Below, in pieces: positions 34,322 through 46,441 of a stretch of 64,000 nt of DNA. The stretch covers positions 389,601 through 453,600 of the forward strand of contig MNCI01034058.1 in NCBI GenBank assembly GCA_015680685.1. Reading direction: 5' to 3'. The position numbers were made by a program, and so were the translations under genes. The notes beneath the pieces were generated by a model. It worked only from the letters and a program-made list of their open reading frames with translations, was not told the DNA's origin and ran no database searches. The DNA comes from Gnetum montanum. Its lineage: Eukaryota; Streptophyta; Gnetopsida; Gnetales; Gnetaceae. Numbering within the stretch: the stretch's first letter is position 1; the number at the start of each line of letters is the position of its first letter.

Positions 34322-35426
34322 TGTGGATCATTGAACTTAAAAGGGAAGGGATGAATAAGTTCTCCAATCTTCAATTATTTGACATAAGAGCACACCAATT
34401 TTAACATGGTTCCCAAACTTGGGTAGTCCACACTTAGAGGGTAGTTTGCAAGAATACCACTTGACTTTGCTTCTTCCAAAATGTGGTTTGAAGGGTACTA
34501 CACCTTGTACAATCTCTAAGCCTTGCTCTGGAGTGTAGTGATGTTGCACCAACCACTCAACCCCACAAGGTCCCATCAAGCTTAGAATGTAGTTTCTAGG
34601 CTTTCACAAACTTTACAATCTTGAGCTATGCTTTGGAGTGTTGTGCTATAATACTAACCACTTAATCCTGTAGGATCTTGACAAGCTCAACCAAGATGCC
34701 TTCCTATAAGAAGCACATCAACCTCGTAGGGTCTAAGGAAGAATACCAATTACAAGGAATGAATACAACTTAGTTTGTTGATCCTTGCACTTTAAGTTAC
34801 AACACAATTTACAATGAATAAATGATAATACAATGAGGAGCAATAGTAACTATAATTATTGACAAATGATTATAAAATAATTGCACACAAACTTTTACAT
34901 TTCCCAATGAAAGTGATGTTTTCTTATAGTTACCATGTTTTCAAATCCATCTTGGAAGTTGTGCAACAAATAGCTAATGGTAGTCAATAGTCATGAAAGA
35001 CATATTCTTTATGCTTAAGACATCTTTTTGTATTTGATCTTCATTCAGGGAAGATGTCTTTGTCTAGTGAAAGGTATCTTTCTGAAGTCTCCATTCTAGG
35101 AAAATGTCTTTGTCTGGAGAAAAACATCTTTCTAATAATAGCTTGCACTCTATGAAGATGTCTTTGGCTAAAGAAAGAAATCTATTATTTCCTAGAGATT
35201 TCTTTGTTTGTGCATCCTTCAATTCTACCAAGACATATGCTATTTTTCAGAAGACATATTTGTTCACCTTCCTTTGTATAATGAACTCTTTGTTCCTCGA
35301 CCATGTTCTTAAGCTTTATCAAACCTTCTTGTCTTAATCCAGGTTCTTCTCCTATAAGAAAAACACCACACAAAAATCTTATGTTCTCCATTTTCCTTAA
35401 GGTTTTTACATACCAAAAGATCAACA
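34322..35426 (-). repeat. 3' LTR of the reverse copia element
   Basis: 1105 bp. It contains repeated GAAGATGTCTTTGTCTAG(A/T)GAAA-type phrases (about 35040-35210). Confidence 0.88.
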
Positions 35427-35441
35427 ATGTTCCCCTTCTGG
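35427..35441 (-). other. Polypurine tract of the reverse copia element
   Basis: Reverse strand CCAGAAGGGGAACAT directly precedes the LTR start TGTTGATC. Confidence 0.7.
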
Positions 35442-35629
35442 CAATGTCCAAAACTTAAGAAAATGGGTTAGTAATGCAATAATACATAGGCTACTTCTTC
35501 CATTTTTTGTACATAACCAAAAAATGAGGCAAGGTCCCCCCTAACTAGATGCATATAATAAATTTTTTTGTTATGTTTGTCTTTTTGTATTGTTTAAGAA
35601 ATAATGAAAAGACTTAAATGATAGGAAAA

Positions 35630-38600
35630 GCCCCTATCCCCATATCTTTGCATAGAGATGCTAACCGATGTTCATCTAGAGGTTTGGTGAAGGCTTCAAC
35701 TAGTTGACTCTTGGTTCCAATAAACTCTAGCCTTACATGACCATGTTGTGTATGTTCTTGTATGAAGTGATGGTGAATCTCAAAATGTTAGGTATGAGAA
35801 TGTTGTATGAAATTATTTGTCATGTTGATGGTGCTCTTAGTGTCATAGTAAATAAGAGTTGAGTCTACTTTTACTCCTAAATCTTTGAGAGTTTCTTTCA
35901 TCCAAAGTAATTAAGCACAACAACTACTAGCAAAAATATATTCAGATTCTACTGTTGAGAGAGATATAGAGGTTTTCTTGGTTGTCTAAGAAATAAGACT
36001 TCTCCCCAAGAAGAAATAGTTGCTACTTGTGCTATAGAAATCATCAAAACAACATTCACAATCTCCATCATAATAACCTACAAGATCAATGGACCATTCC
36101 TTTGGATATAAAAGGTCCTAGTTAGTAGTACCTTTTAAGTAGTGAAAAATATGTTTAATAGCTTGGTAATGAGAGTCCTTTAGAGAAAACTAATATCTAG
36201 CATACAATCCTACACTTAAAAGCTATATATGGTCTATTGATAGTTAAATAAAGAAGACTACCGATCATACCTCTATAAATCTTGGGATCAATTGGCTTAC
36301 CTTGATAATCTTTAATAAGTTTAGAATTTATAGCCATAGAAGTACCTTTAACTTTGACATCAACTAGGCCATATTTGAGCATAAGATCTTTTACATATTT
36401 GATTTGACATATGAAGATTCCATTAGTTATTTGATAGATTTGAAACCCAAGAAAGTTCTTGAGTTCTCCCATCATGCTCATTTCAAATTTAGATTGCATG
36501 AGATTAGAAAATTTCTTGCAAAGAATTTTGTTAGCAGCACCAAAAATAATGTCAACATAGATTTGAACAATTAGAAGATTTTTACCTTCTCTTTTAAGAA
36601 ATAATGTAACATCAGCTTTACCTCTTTCAAATCTATTTGATGTGAGGTACTGAAAAAGCCTTTCATACAAAGCTGTTAGAACTTGTTTAAGATCATAGAG
36701 AGCTTTCTTAAGCTTGTATACATAATTAGTAATTATGGAATCAAGAAATCCTTCAAGTTGTTTAATGTAAACTTCTTCTTGTATGGTTTCATTCAAAAAG
36801 GAACTTTTGACATCCATTTGATAGAGCTTGATGCTATTAATGCTAGAATAGTCAAGAACAAGTCTAATAGATTCTAGCCTAGCAAAAGAAGCAAACGTTT
36901 CATCAAAATCTATTTCTTCTTATTGGTTGTATCCTTTGGCAACCAATCTAGCCTTATTTTTAATGATGTTTTTATTATCATCATTCTTGTTGGTAAAGAT
37001 CCATTTAGCTCTAATAATAGGTTTACTAGTGGGCCTAGGTGTTAATTTCCATGCATCATATCTAGAAAATTGAATAAGTTCATCTTGCATAGCAGAAATT
37101 CATCCTTCCTCTCTTTTGGCTTCCTTAAAGGTTTTGGGTTCAAGTTGGAAGACATATGCCAAAACGGACACATCTCTTTGATTTGGCTTCTAGTACAAAC
37201 ACCATCTTTAACTTCACCAATAACATCATTAAGAGAGTGAGTTCTACTAAGTTTTGGCATTTTTTCTTGAGTGGAGGATTTCTCTTGATCATCATTATTC
37301 TCTTCTTCTCTCTTCTTCTTCATGATCACTACTAGATTCTAAATTATTGTCATCTTGCACTTGTGTTAGGCTAGATAGTTTTTAAATGAGAATAGTTTCA
37401 TCATCAGGTTGAGGGAAAATAATGTCATGATCATCTATTTTGACATTTATGGTTTCTTCTACTGTATTCATTCTTTTGTTAAACACTCTATATTCCCTAC
37501 TAGCTAGAGAATATCCTAAGAAAATTCCTTCATTAGTTTTTGCATCAAATTTTTCCAAGTTATATTTATCATCTAGAATATGGCATTTTGAACCAAAAAC
37601 ATGAAAATAAACTACTAAAGGTTTTCTACTAGTCCATAATTCATAAGGAGTTTTATAAGTGAATAATATTACTAGAACTATTTTGAAGACATAATAAGCA
37701 GTGTTGATGGCTTCAATCCATAAGTGATGAGGAAGACTTCAATCATTTAATATTGTTCTCACAATCTCATTTAAGATTAGGTTCTTTCATCCAACTACAC
37801 CATTTTGTTGAGGAGTTCTTATAGTAGAGAATTGATGTAGAATGTCATTCATTTGACAAAATATTTCAAACTTTGCATTTTTGAACTCACCTCCATTCTC
37901 ACTTTTGTTAACTTTAATACCTTGTCCTTTTTCTTTCTGGATCTGGTTGCTAATTCTAAAAAATGATCAAACATATCATCTTTGTGATATAAAAGGCAAC
38001 CCAAGTCAAATTAGAATAATCACCAACAATGGTTAAAAAAATATCTTTTCTTTACTAAGCTAAGAGTTTGAATTGAACTAGTCACATCCATATGAAGTAG
38101 ATCTAAGGGAAAAGTAGTCAAACGTAATTTTTCTTAACAAATCTTACTCTTGTTTGCTTCCCTTTCTGATAGGATTTGCATGTATTTATGTTGAAATATT
38201 TAATCTTAGGGAGACCATTGACCATTTCTTTTGATACCAAGGTTTGAAGATTTTTCTTATTTATGTGGCCCAAATTCCTATGCCAAAGATGCATATCATC
38301 TGCATAACTTACTAAACACTTGGATTCAAGGTTAGGAGAATTTCCAAAGATAGTGGTATACACATTTCCTTTTCTATAACCTTCAATCACAACATTTCCA
38401 ATGAATAAATCTTGTATTATATGAATTTCTTTTGAAAATATAACATTAAAATTTGAATCACAAAGTTGAATTACACCAACAAGATTATGTTTTAATCCAT
38501 CAACAAAAAATACTTTTTTTACAGTTGGTACTCCCTTACCTTTACCTCCTATGGTACCAATACCTTTTTATAAGTGCTTTCATGTCATCTCCAAAAGTGA

Positions 38601-38720
38601 CTGTATGACAATTTTGTTCTATAAAGTGGGTGAAGCAAGATTTTTCACTTGTCATGTTCCTTGAACATCAATTTTCAATATACCATGTGCTATTATTGTC
38701 ATTGGAGAAATTAATTTGAG
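35630..38720 (-). pseudogene. Copia pol: protease, integrase, RT, RNase H
   Basis: Reverse-strand order: protease remnant STWYIEN.CSRNMTSEKS (the catalytic DSG-type triplet is lost), a GAG-pre-integrase block HLWHRNLGHINKKNLQTLV (about 38285-38229), and the integrase core with ENGGEF and RTPQQNGVV. The GKCHILDD-like and EGIFLGYS blocks follow (down to about 37500). The RT starts MDVKSSFLNETIQEEVY and is open for 206 codons (36817-36197). Its catalytic box reads YVDIIFGAAN instead of YVDDIIFGA, so one Asp has been deleted in frame. RNase H ends with YYDTKSTINMTNN, HFEIHHHFIQEH and VEAFTKPLDEHRL near 35640. Several stops and a frameshift make it dead. The family fit is SIRE/Maximus-like. Confidence 0.85.
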
Positions 38721-38759
38721 CCATCAAATTCTTTTTAGTATTTCCTTCTTTCTCTTTTC

Positions 38760-39250
38760 AAACTTTCATGGTTTGCTTTCAAGGCTGGTTTTGCAAGTAT
38801 CAATAGTGGTGATGCATTCTAAGATAATGAAAAGCATGAATATGATCATATTTACCACAAAATAAGCATTTTAGGTTTTTTGGTTTAGAATATTTTCCAA
38901 AATTGGATAAATACTATTTTTGATTTTTGGATTTCTCCATAAAGCTCTTGTTCACATACTCAAACATTTTTGTTAGTATTTGAATCTTAGTCCTAAGGTT
39001 TGAGTTTTCCTTTTTGAGATAAAATCATTCATCATTAAGAACTTTGATTTTTATTTCCTTGTAATGTAAAGCACTTTTTATTTCAATGCAAAAGTTTTGG
39101 AAAGAAAGAATGTTATGACAAAATATCTCATACCTATCTTCAAAGGAAGTGTCATTTCGATAATCACAAGAATTATCAACTTTATAAGCATACACTTCTA
39201 GATTTCTAAATGTAAAGTAGGAAATAAGATACTTACCTTGATAATAGATC
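38760..39250 (-). pseudogene. Gag C-terminal remnant: coiled coil and zinc-knuckle-like motif
   Basis: Reverse strand KEIKIKVLNDE and KKENSNLRTKIQILTKMFEY form a short coiled coil. It is followed by NLKCLFCGKYDHIHAFH, a CX2CX4H knuckle with the last Cys absent. The capsid part of gag upstream is missing; only about 120 bp separate this from the primer site, so an internal deletion removed it. Confidence 0.55.
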
Positions 39251-39372
39251 TCACAAAGGAATTGAGCACACTAGTTGATGATGTACATTAGGCTCTTTGT
39301 TAAGATGTGTATGATGTTGAGTGTTCTTTAATGTTCACACTTGAATATTGATATAGAGAGAAAGACTGACAA

Positions 39373-39384
39373 TCTCTAATACCA
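39373..39384 (-). other. Primer-binding site, tRNA-iMet type
   Basis: TGGTATTAGAGA on the reverse strand, two bases after the LTR; the consensus is TGGTATCAGAGC. Confidence 0.75.
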
Positions 39385-39386
39385 CT

Positions 39387-40513
39387 TGTGGATTGTTGAA
39401 CTTAGAAGGAGGGAGGTATGAATAAGTTTCCAAATCTTCAATTATTTGATACAAGAGCACACCAATTTTAATGTGGTTCCCCAACTTGGATAGTCCATAC
39501 TCAGAGGGTAGTTCGCAAGCATACCACTAGACTTTGTTTTGTCCAAATTGTGGTTTGATGGGTATGACACCCTGTACAATCTTTAAGCCTTGCTCTAGAG
39601 TGTTGTGATGTTGTACCAACCACACAACCCCTCAAGGTCTTGTTAGGATTAGAATGTAGTTTCCAGGCTTCCAAACCTTGACAATCTTAAGCTCTACTCT
39701 AGAGTGTTATGCCCCAACACCAACCACTCAATCTCACAGAATCCTGGCAAGCTCAAGCAAGATGCCTTTCCATAAGAAGCACATCAATCCCATAGGGTCC
39801 AAGGGAGAACATTAATTACAAGAAAAATGAATGCAACTTAGTTTGCTCATCCTTACACTTTGAGGCACATCACACTTTACAATGGATAAATTATAATACA
39901 ATGAGAATCAATAGTAACTACAATTATTAACAAATGATTATACAATGGTTGCACATAAGCATCCACATTTCCCAACAAGAGTGATGTCTTCTTATAGTTA
40001 CCATGTTGCCAAATCCATCTTGGAATTTGTGTAAAAAATAGCTAATAGTAGCTAATGGTCATGGAAGATGTCTTCTTCATGCTTGAGACGTCTTTCTATA
40101 TTTGGTCTTCATTCTTAGAAGACATCTTTGTCTAGTGAAAGATGTTTTTCTGAAGTCTCCATTCTAAGAAGACATCTTTATTTGGAGAAAGATGTCTTTT
40201 TGAAACTAGCCTAAACTTTGTGAAGATGTCTTTGTCTAGTAAAGATGTCTTTACCTAAAGGAATATGTCTACTATTTCTTGGAGATTTATTTGTTTGTGC
40301 ACCCTTTAATTCTACCAAGATGTCTAATGTTTCTTAGAAGATTTCTTTGTTCACTTTCCTTTACATGATGAATTCTTCAGTTCTTGTCCATGTTATTAAG
40401 TTTTATCAAGCCTTCTTATCTCAATCCAAGTTCTTATCCTGTAAGCAAAACACCACACAAACATCCTATGTTCTTCATTTTCCTTAAGTTTTTGACATAC
40501 CATAAGATCAACA
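39387..40513 (-). repeat. 5' LTR of the reverse copia element
   Basis: 1127 bp, collinear with 34322-35426, TG...CA ends. Confidence 0.88.
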
Positions 40514-40646
40514 TAAATGTCAAGCATGAAAAGAAATTAGGATATCTAGATAATGAAAGCGAGTTGGAGGATCTTGGTACTCTCATACTTGACATGAGAG
40601 ATCATGAATGAAGGACATGTGATAAGATTCATGACTGATTTCTCTT

Positions 40647-40997
40647 TGTAATGTCTCATTTCTGATTATGGGGCAAAGTTATATTATGAAATGTAAATAA
40701 TGTAATTAACCTTTGGATGAAAGGATACCTAGTATGAGGAGTTGCGATTATTCATAGGTATCCTTTTAGGAGTTTGACTTTTGGCATTTGGGATTGAAGA
40801 CTAAGTGATCATGCTAGCATGGATTTTCAGAGCCAACAAGGCTTGTAATAAGAGTCAAGTGAACCAAAAGAAGAGGATTGACCACATTCAATCTTATGAT
40901 GTAACTATGGTAGTAGTGCTAGATTACCTCTAAGGGTTATAAGTATCATAAGAAGATAACCCTAGGCCCCCCATTATCAAATATTTGTTCTTTTATA
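40647..40997 (+). repeat. Gypsy LTR of the TGTAATGTC family, first part
   Basis: It starts TGTAATGTCTCATTTCTG and follows the block order of the LTR at 33508 (AGAGGATTGACCA, CCTCTAAGGG). It is split at 40998 by the forward copia element. The remainder lies at 47524-47604. Confidence 0.55.
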
Positions 40998-42075
40998 TGT
41001 TGACCTTTAGTTATGTCAAAACCTTATCGAAAATGGAAAATGTGGAAGTGTGTTTGTAGTCTTGCAAAAATAAGAAGGAACATATTAAGCTAAGGCTTCA
41101 AAAGAAGAGCTAAGCTAGAATAAGAGCTACATTGAGATGACAAAATAAGAGCTAAGAAGAAACAATGGGAGCCCAAATTTAAATGGAATCTATGAGCCAA
41201 ATGAATCTATTTCAAGGACTACCAAGCTACTAAAATAAGAAAAGACAATTTTAGATCTTAAGTTTGCAAGTAGAGTTGACATCTCACATTGACAGTAAAC
41301 ATCTATCTTGTAGGATAGACGTCCTAGGATAGACATCTCCATGTAGATGTGTCTCTTGCATGGAAGATAATCTCAATTATACATCTTAACTTTGAATTAG
41401 AGACCCAAGATAGTAATTTCATAGTTGTTACATGAATTTCAAGGAGTTTTTGAAAACTCAAAGGGTATAAGATAGAGTGGAATACTTGGGAAATGAGCAA
41501 GAATTGTTCATTAAATATCAAGCATTGTAAGCCTAAAGTAAATTAAATTTTTTCTTCATTATTATAATCATTTATATTTTATTTAATGTGTTGAGCACCT
41601 TAATTATAAGAAATTTGTATATTGATTTACACTCTTTTCTTGATTCTTTTCTTCTTTCTTGTAAGCCCTATGGGGTTGATGTGCTTCTTGCAAGAAGGCA
41701 TCTCATGAGCTTGTCAGGATCTTGTGGGATTGAGTGGCTTCACAATGATGAAACACTATAGTGCAAAGCTCACATTTTATAAAGGTTATAGGATCCTTTA
41801 AACCACATTTTGAGCTTGTTGGGACCTTTTAGGGTTGTGTGTTTGTCCAGTAGGAAAACACTTCAAGTAGAGCTCAAATCTTAATAAATATTTTGGTATC
41901 CTTGAAAATAAATTTTTCTAAGGAACAAATTCTAGAGGTGGGTAAGGGTTCTACTCTCTAAGTGTAGAGGTACCCAAGTTGGACAACCGTGTAAAACCTT
42001 TTTGTAGTTTTTAGTTGCCTTGGTTGTTTTAATTAGGAAACATATACAATCCCCCTTCTAAGTTTTTTATCCTCA
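40998..42075 (+). repeat. 5' LTR of the forward copia element
   Basis: 1078 bp, ends TG...CA, collinear with 46442-47523. Confidence 0.85.
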
Positions 42076-42077
42076 AG

Positions 42078-42089
42078 TGGTATCAAAGC
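42078..42089 (+). other. Primer-binding site, tRNA-iMet type
   Basis: TGGTATCAAAGC, one mismatch to the consensus TGGTATCAGAGC, two bases (AG) after the LTR as in the reverse copia element. Confidence 0.8.
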
Positions 42090-42130
42090 TTGATACTCTA
42101 AAGGTTTTGCTTCACATCTTAAGAGTGAAT

Positions 42131-43720
42131 AATGGAAGGGACATCCTACACCAAGCCATCGATTTTTGATGGGATTAACTTTGTGTATTGGAAAGCAAGA
42201 ATGCAAGGATTCTTCGAATCCATAAAATTTTAAGTCTAGAAGTCTATTCTTAAAGGTTATGCATCATCCATTGATAGCAATGCATCAGCTACCAAGCCAA
42301 GAAGCAAATGGATCAAGATGAAAGAAATAAGTTCATGTTTGATTCTAAATTAAATAATTATTGTGCTTTTAGTAAATTTGAATGTAATAGAATAGCTAGA
42401 TCTAAGACTTCCAAAGAAAATTGAAAAAAATTAGAAGTAATTTATGAATGTACATTATTTTTAACATAATAAAAACTTCTAGTGTTGCAAAGTAAATATG
42501 ATAAATTAAAAATGAAAGAAGGAAAAAGGATTAAGGACTACTTCTCTAGGACAAACGATCTTGTTGTAGCAATTAGAGATGTTGGTAAGGTTCTATCCAA
42601 AAGTGATGTCATCATAAAGATGATAAGAACCTTGCAACGTGAATTTAGACCTAAGGTAATAGCCATGAAGGAAATCAAGGATTTTTCCATACTAAAATTT
42701 GAAGAGCTTCAAAGTGCACTTATTGCCTATGAGATGAACCTCATTAGTGAAGGTACAATAAAGGAAAAGCCCTCTTGAGATCTTCATAAAAAAAAAGAAA
42801 CCTCTTGAACAAGAAGCAAATAATGAAGATGTGTTGGTCCTCTTGTCTAGGAGGGTTCAAATATTTCTTGTAAGAAAAGGAAAAAGCTTCAATCAATCAG
42901 GCATCAAAGGTAAAGAAAAAGGTAAGAATTTTAAAAATTCAAATATTGATGCTTCATCCATAGAATGTTGGGTGTTTGGAAGAAGAGGCCATGTGACCTC
43001 TAAATGTCCTAGTGCTAGCAGGTTTTAAAGGAAGGACCAATTAGAAGGTGATTTGAAAAGGAAAATTTTTTACACCAACTAGGATGAACATGAACAAAGT
43101 GAAAAAGAAATTGATGATAGTAAGGTAGCTTCACATATTATATGCATGACTCTTGCTAATTGTAATCCATCAATGGAAACCAAATAACCTAAAGGAACCA
43201 TGGAATAAATGTATGATATATTATGCAATGAGATTTTATCTTTTTAAAATTTGTATATTAAATTGCAAAAGACCTTAAATGATAAACATTTAGAGTTATC
43301 TCAAATAAATCAAAACTACTTAAATCTTTCACATGAAACCTCAAACCTAAGTGCTGAGAATTAAAAGATAACCTCATCTTATGAGAAAATCATAAAAAAG
43401 CTTGTAGATATGAAGCTTGTAAATGAAAGACTTAATAAAGGGAAAGAATCCCTTCATATAGTTTTAGGACAAGGAAGATATCCACATGACAAAAGTGGAC
43501 CTAGAATTCATCAACAAATAGAAAATTCCTTAAGAAATTCACTCAAATAAGAATTATCCTCAAATGTTTCATTCAAATAATATTATGTTCTAAGGTTTTA
43601 TCATTTTTCTCATTTAAGAAAAATTAAATGTTACTACTATGGTAAGTTTGGGCATAAATAAGCTAATTGTCATTTGAAACATTATCACATGAATTATTGA
43701 TCATATAATATGACTGCTTG
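42131..43720 (+). pseudogene. SIRE-type copia gag
   Basis: It starts MEGTSYTKPSIFDGINFVYW and KARMQGFF, the usual copia gag N-terminus. After stops, the open stretch 42482-42778 (LQSKYDKLKMKEGKRIKDYF, VIIKMIRTLQREFRPKVIAM) is the UBN2-like gag core. A zinc knuckle CWVFGRRGHVTSKC (about 42967-43008) has Phe in place of the second Cys. A coiled-coil part, the SIRE-like GQGRYPHDKSG phrase and a second knuckle CYYYGKFGHK.ANCH (about 43629-43668) follow. The two knuckles around a coiled coil are typical of the long SIRE gag. Stops throughout make it non-functional. Confidence 0.7.
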
Positions 43721-44568
43721 GTCTTATTTGAAAGGGCCAAGAAAGAATACCTACAGGTTAAAAAGGCTTAAAGGATAAAAAAAATAAGCATGGGAAAGAA
43801 AATATTCAAATAATTTCATAAAAGAAAATCAAACCTTTTAAATACAAGAGGTTTGTACAAAGAAAGAAGAAACTTTAAAAGGAGCTCATCATTCCCAATG
43901 TCCATAAACTTCATGATCTTCCATCAACAAGCAAGGTGAGTAGAGGTAAGTTTTTTTTTTCTTTATCCTACATAAAATTCTTGTGTTTTATAAGATCTTT
44001 CATCCATGGTAACAATCCCTCTAAGTCCCCATCCTTTCGCTACAAGAGCAACCAAATTTCTATGTATACGTCTCACTATTAAGATAAACTTTAAGCTTAG
44101 ATGTCTCACCTTTTTAATAGACTTATTTATGAGTTTTTGTGTACTTGAAATAAACATCTACATATTCAATTAGACATCTAATTTCATAGGAAAAACCCTT
44201 GATAGTAGCAACTACTTAAAGAAAATCCTTCTTTTTTTCCACTTCATCCCACCTAAGCTTAGATGTCCAAGTTCATTCATCAAGAGCTTCCTTCGAACTA
44301 CAAATGAGTACATTTTCTTTTAGATCCAAGGTGCACAAGAATATTGGAACGTCAAGATCTCTACCATGCAAGAGTAAGAAGGCAAAGGAAATTTTCTCAA
44401 TCAAAGTAAATTCTTATCTACCTCAATTCTACTTCATAGATGCTCAACATTGATTTGAGATAACATGATTTGTATCCATTACCTTTCAAAGGTCTCTTAG
44501 CTTCCAGCAGCATCACCAAAAGAAGTTGATGGAATTTTTTTCAAGTAATTAATTGGGTTCCTTTCATT
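43721..44568. other. Interior of the forward copia element, nothing recognised
   Basis: This is where pol should begin; no motif of protease or integrase is readable. Confidence 0.4.
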
Positions 44569-45180
44569 ATGATGAATTTTTATGTTCCTAAGACTCTCAT
44601 CAAGGAGTTTTACAATAATATTTCTATCCATAATATTATTGTTGTGGCTTTTACTTATACTAGTGGGGGTATTTTGATTGAGGTCGCTCCTCGAGTAGTT
44701 AAGGCCATTCTTGGCATTCCTATCTTTGAGGTTCATAGGGTCATCATTCATTCTATTTGAGATATTTTCTCAAATGGTGTAATCCCTATTTCCCATGATG
44801 AGTTTTGTGATGCTCTTTTTTGTTAGTCACAATCATTGAGAAGTGGAAAAGTGATTAGAAGTCAAATGGCCCCAAATGCTTTCATCCTTTTTCTCATTGT
44901 TTTGTACAATATCATTGTTAAAGGGGAAAATTACAGTTACTTGCTACTAGGTAAAGCTTTTGTCTTCTATTGTCTTCTTACTGATCAATCATTAAACTTT
45001 GGACATATCCTTTATAGAGATATGTTGGGACTTTTCACTAGAGAGAGAGTTTATGGGCATCCTTTTCTCATCAGTTTATTAATTCATCAGAAAGGAGTTC
45101 CTATTCTTGATATCTCTCTACTAAAAGGCAAAAGGAGTGTTGTAAATACTGAGAGAAAAGAAGTAATACTCATATAGAAC
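44569..45180 (+). pseudogene. Unknown second ORF in the pol-less copia element
   Basis: Two nearly adjoining open stretches in the forward direction (44569-44760 and 44836-45177) join across one stop and a short gap into about 200 residues. Readable blocks are MNFYVPKTLIKEFYNNI, SGGILIEVAPRVVKAILGIP, MAPNAFILFLIVLYNI and FGHILYRDMLGLFTRERVYG. The V.P..V..ILG(I/L)P phrase recalls uncharacterised transposon-borne ORFs of plants, but I cannot name a family. It sits where pol is expected. Downstream to about 46000 a looser frame continues, ending in MSKKGENFEKN over a purine run. Confidence 0.45.
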
Positions 45181-46427
45181 TAGAAGAACCAACCTCTAGA
45201 ACTAAAAAAGCAAGAAGGAAGAAAGTCTCATCACCATCCAGGACCTCCCCTTAGCTTAGGAGGTTCAAGTTTGTGAGTGCCTAAGTATCTCCAACTCTCA
45301 AGAAGGCATTGAATCCTTTTACAAAGACTTTTGAGATGATTGGATAGAATCTCTCTTACCTTCATAAGAGAATGGATGTAGTTGGTCCACCACTACCTTT
45401 TGATGGGTAGAAATTTAAGGAGATCACCACTTAGATATCAAATACTAAGAAGGATTTTCTTAAACTAGCTAGACACTCTACAATAGTCAGACCATCCCAA
45501 GCTTATGACTTGGGAAATGCACCTAATTCTAAGGAGCTTGTAAAACTACTAACATATGTTCAAATGGAGTCCATTCCTAATCCTAATCCACTTGAACTTA
45601 ATACTTATGATCATGAGGATGCTCCTCAATCCTTTGAGTAGTAGGTAATGGAAAACATATTTGGGACTACATTTCAATGGGGATCAACTAATCCTACTAC
45701 CTATGAGAGGAAGGGTGCTTCCTCATCCTCTTAGAAGGATCCACCTCATCCACCCACATCATCCCAATTTTGAGTCGAGATCTATCCTTGAAGAGCTCCC
45801 ATCATAGTTCCATCTTTAGATGATAATGATAAGCAACATGTTTCTAGCACTAGCACTTGCAGTGATGATGATGAAGAGGAGACCTACAAGCCCACTAGTA
45901 TAGCAATGACTTAGAAGATGGTGATACTATAGAGCTTAGTGACTAAAGGATCTTCATCTTACTCTTCCATATTTTGGGTGATGTCCAAAAAGGGGGAGAA
46001 TTTTGAAAAAAATAATAGTTTTTATGATATTAGTTTATGGATATATATAATAGTTTTTGTGACATTGTGATAACAACTTGATGCTTTATATATTTTTTCA
46101 TTGATTAGATATATCTATGTCTATGGAAAACACTTGTTCTAGCTTGTTGGTGATATGCATTTCAGCTTGTTACAATTTGGAGATAGGTTATGCTTTCAGC
46201 TTTAAATGAGCATTTAGTTGCAAATTATATGATGGATTTTGGGTAGCTCATGATGCTTCTATCTTTTCTTGTGAACTCATATGATTTGGACCTATGGATT
46301 TAAGTCTTTACATCCTTATTCCAGTAATACCCCCTACTACCATTGGAATATATATTCCTTAATGGTTTTTAATTTTATATATATTATGAAATGCTCTAAC
46401 CCATTTTCTTAAGTTTTGGACATCATC
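45181..46427. other. 3' interior of the forward copia element
   Basis: Possible continuation of the second ORF, with stops. A purine run AAAAAGGGGGAGAATTTT (about 45985-46003) resembles the real polypurine tract 440 bp further on (AGAAGGGGGAGAT), as in SIRE elements with repeated purine tracts. Confidence 0.45.
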
Positions 46428-46441
46428 AAGAAGGGGGAGAT
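46428..46441 (+). other. Polypurine tract of the forward copia element
   Basis: AAGAAGGGGGAGAT directly before the 3' LTR. Confidence 0.75.

Larger units (their letters stand above)
34322..40513 (-). mobile_element. Ty1/copia element (SIRE-like), pol kept, gag mostly lost
   Basis: LTRs 34322-35426 and 39387-40513 begin TGTGGAT(C/T)(A/G)TTGAAC and end AGATCAACA. Flanks TAGAT and TAAAT are the target-site duplication with one mismatch. A tRNA-iMet-type primer site (39373-39384) and a purine tract (35427-35441) give reverse orientation. Between them are a gag C-terminal remnant and a complete-length but stop-ridden pol. The domain order protease-integrase-RT-RNase H is the copia order. Its LTRs are related to those of the forward element at 40998-47523. 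Confidence 0.9.
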
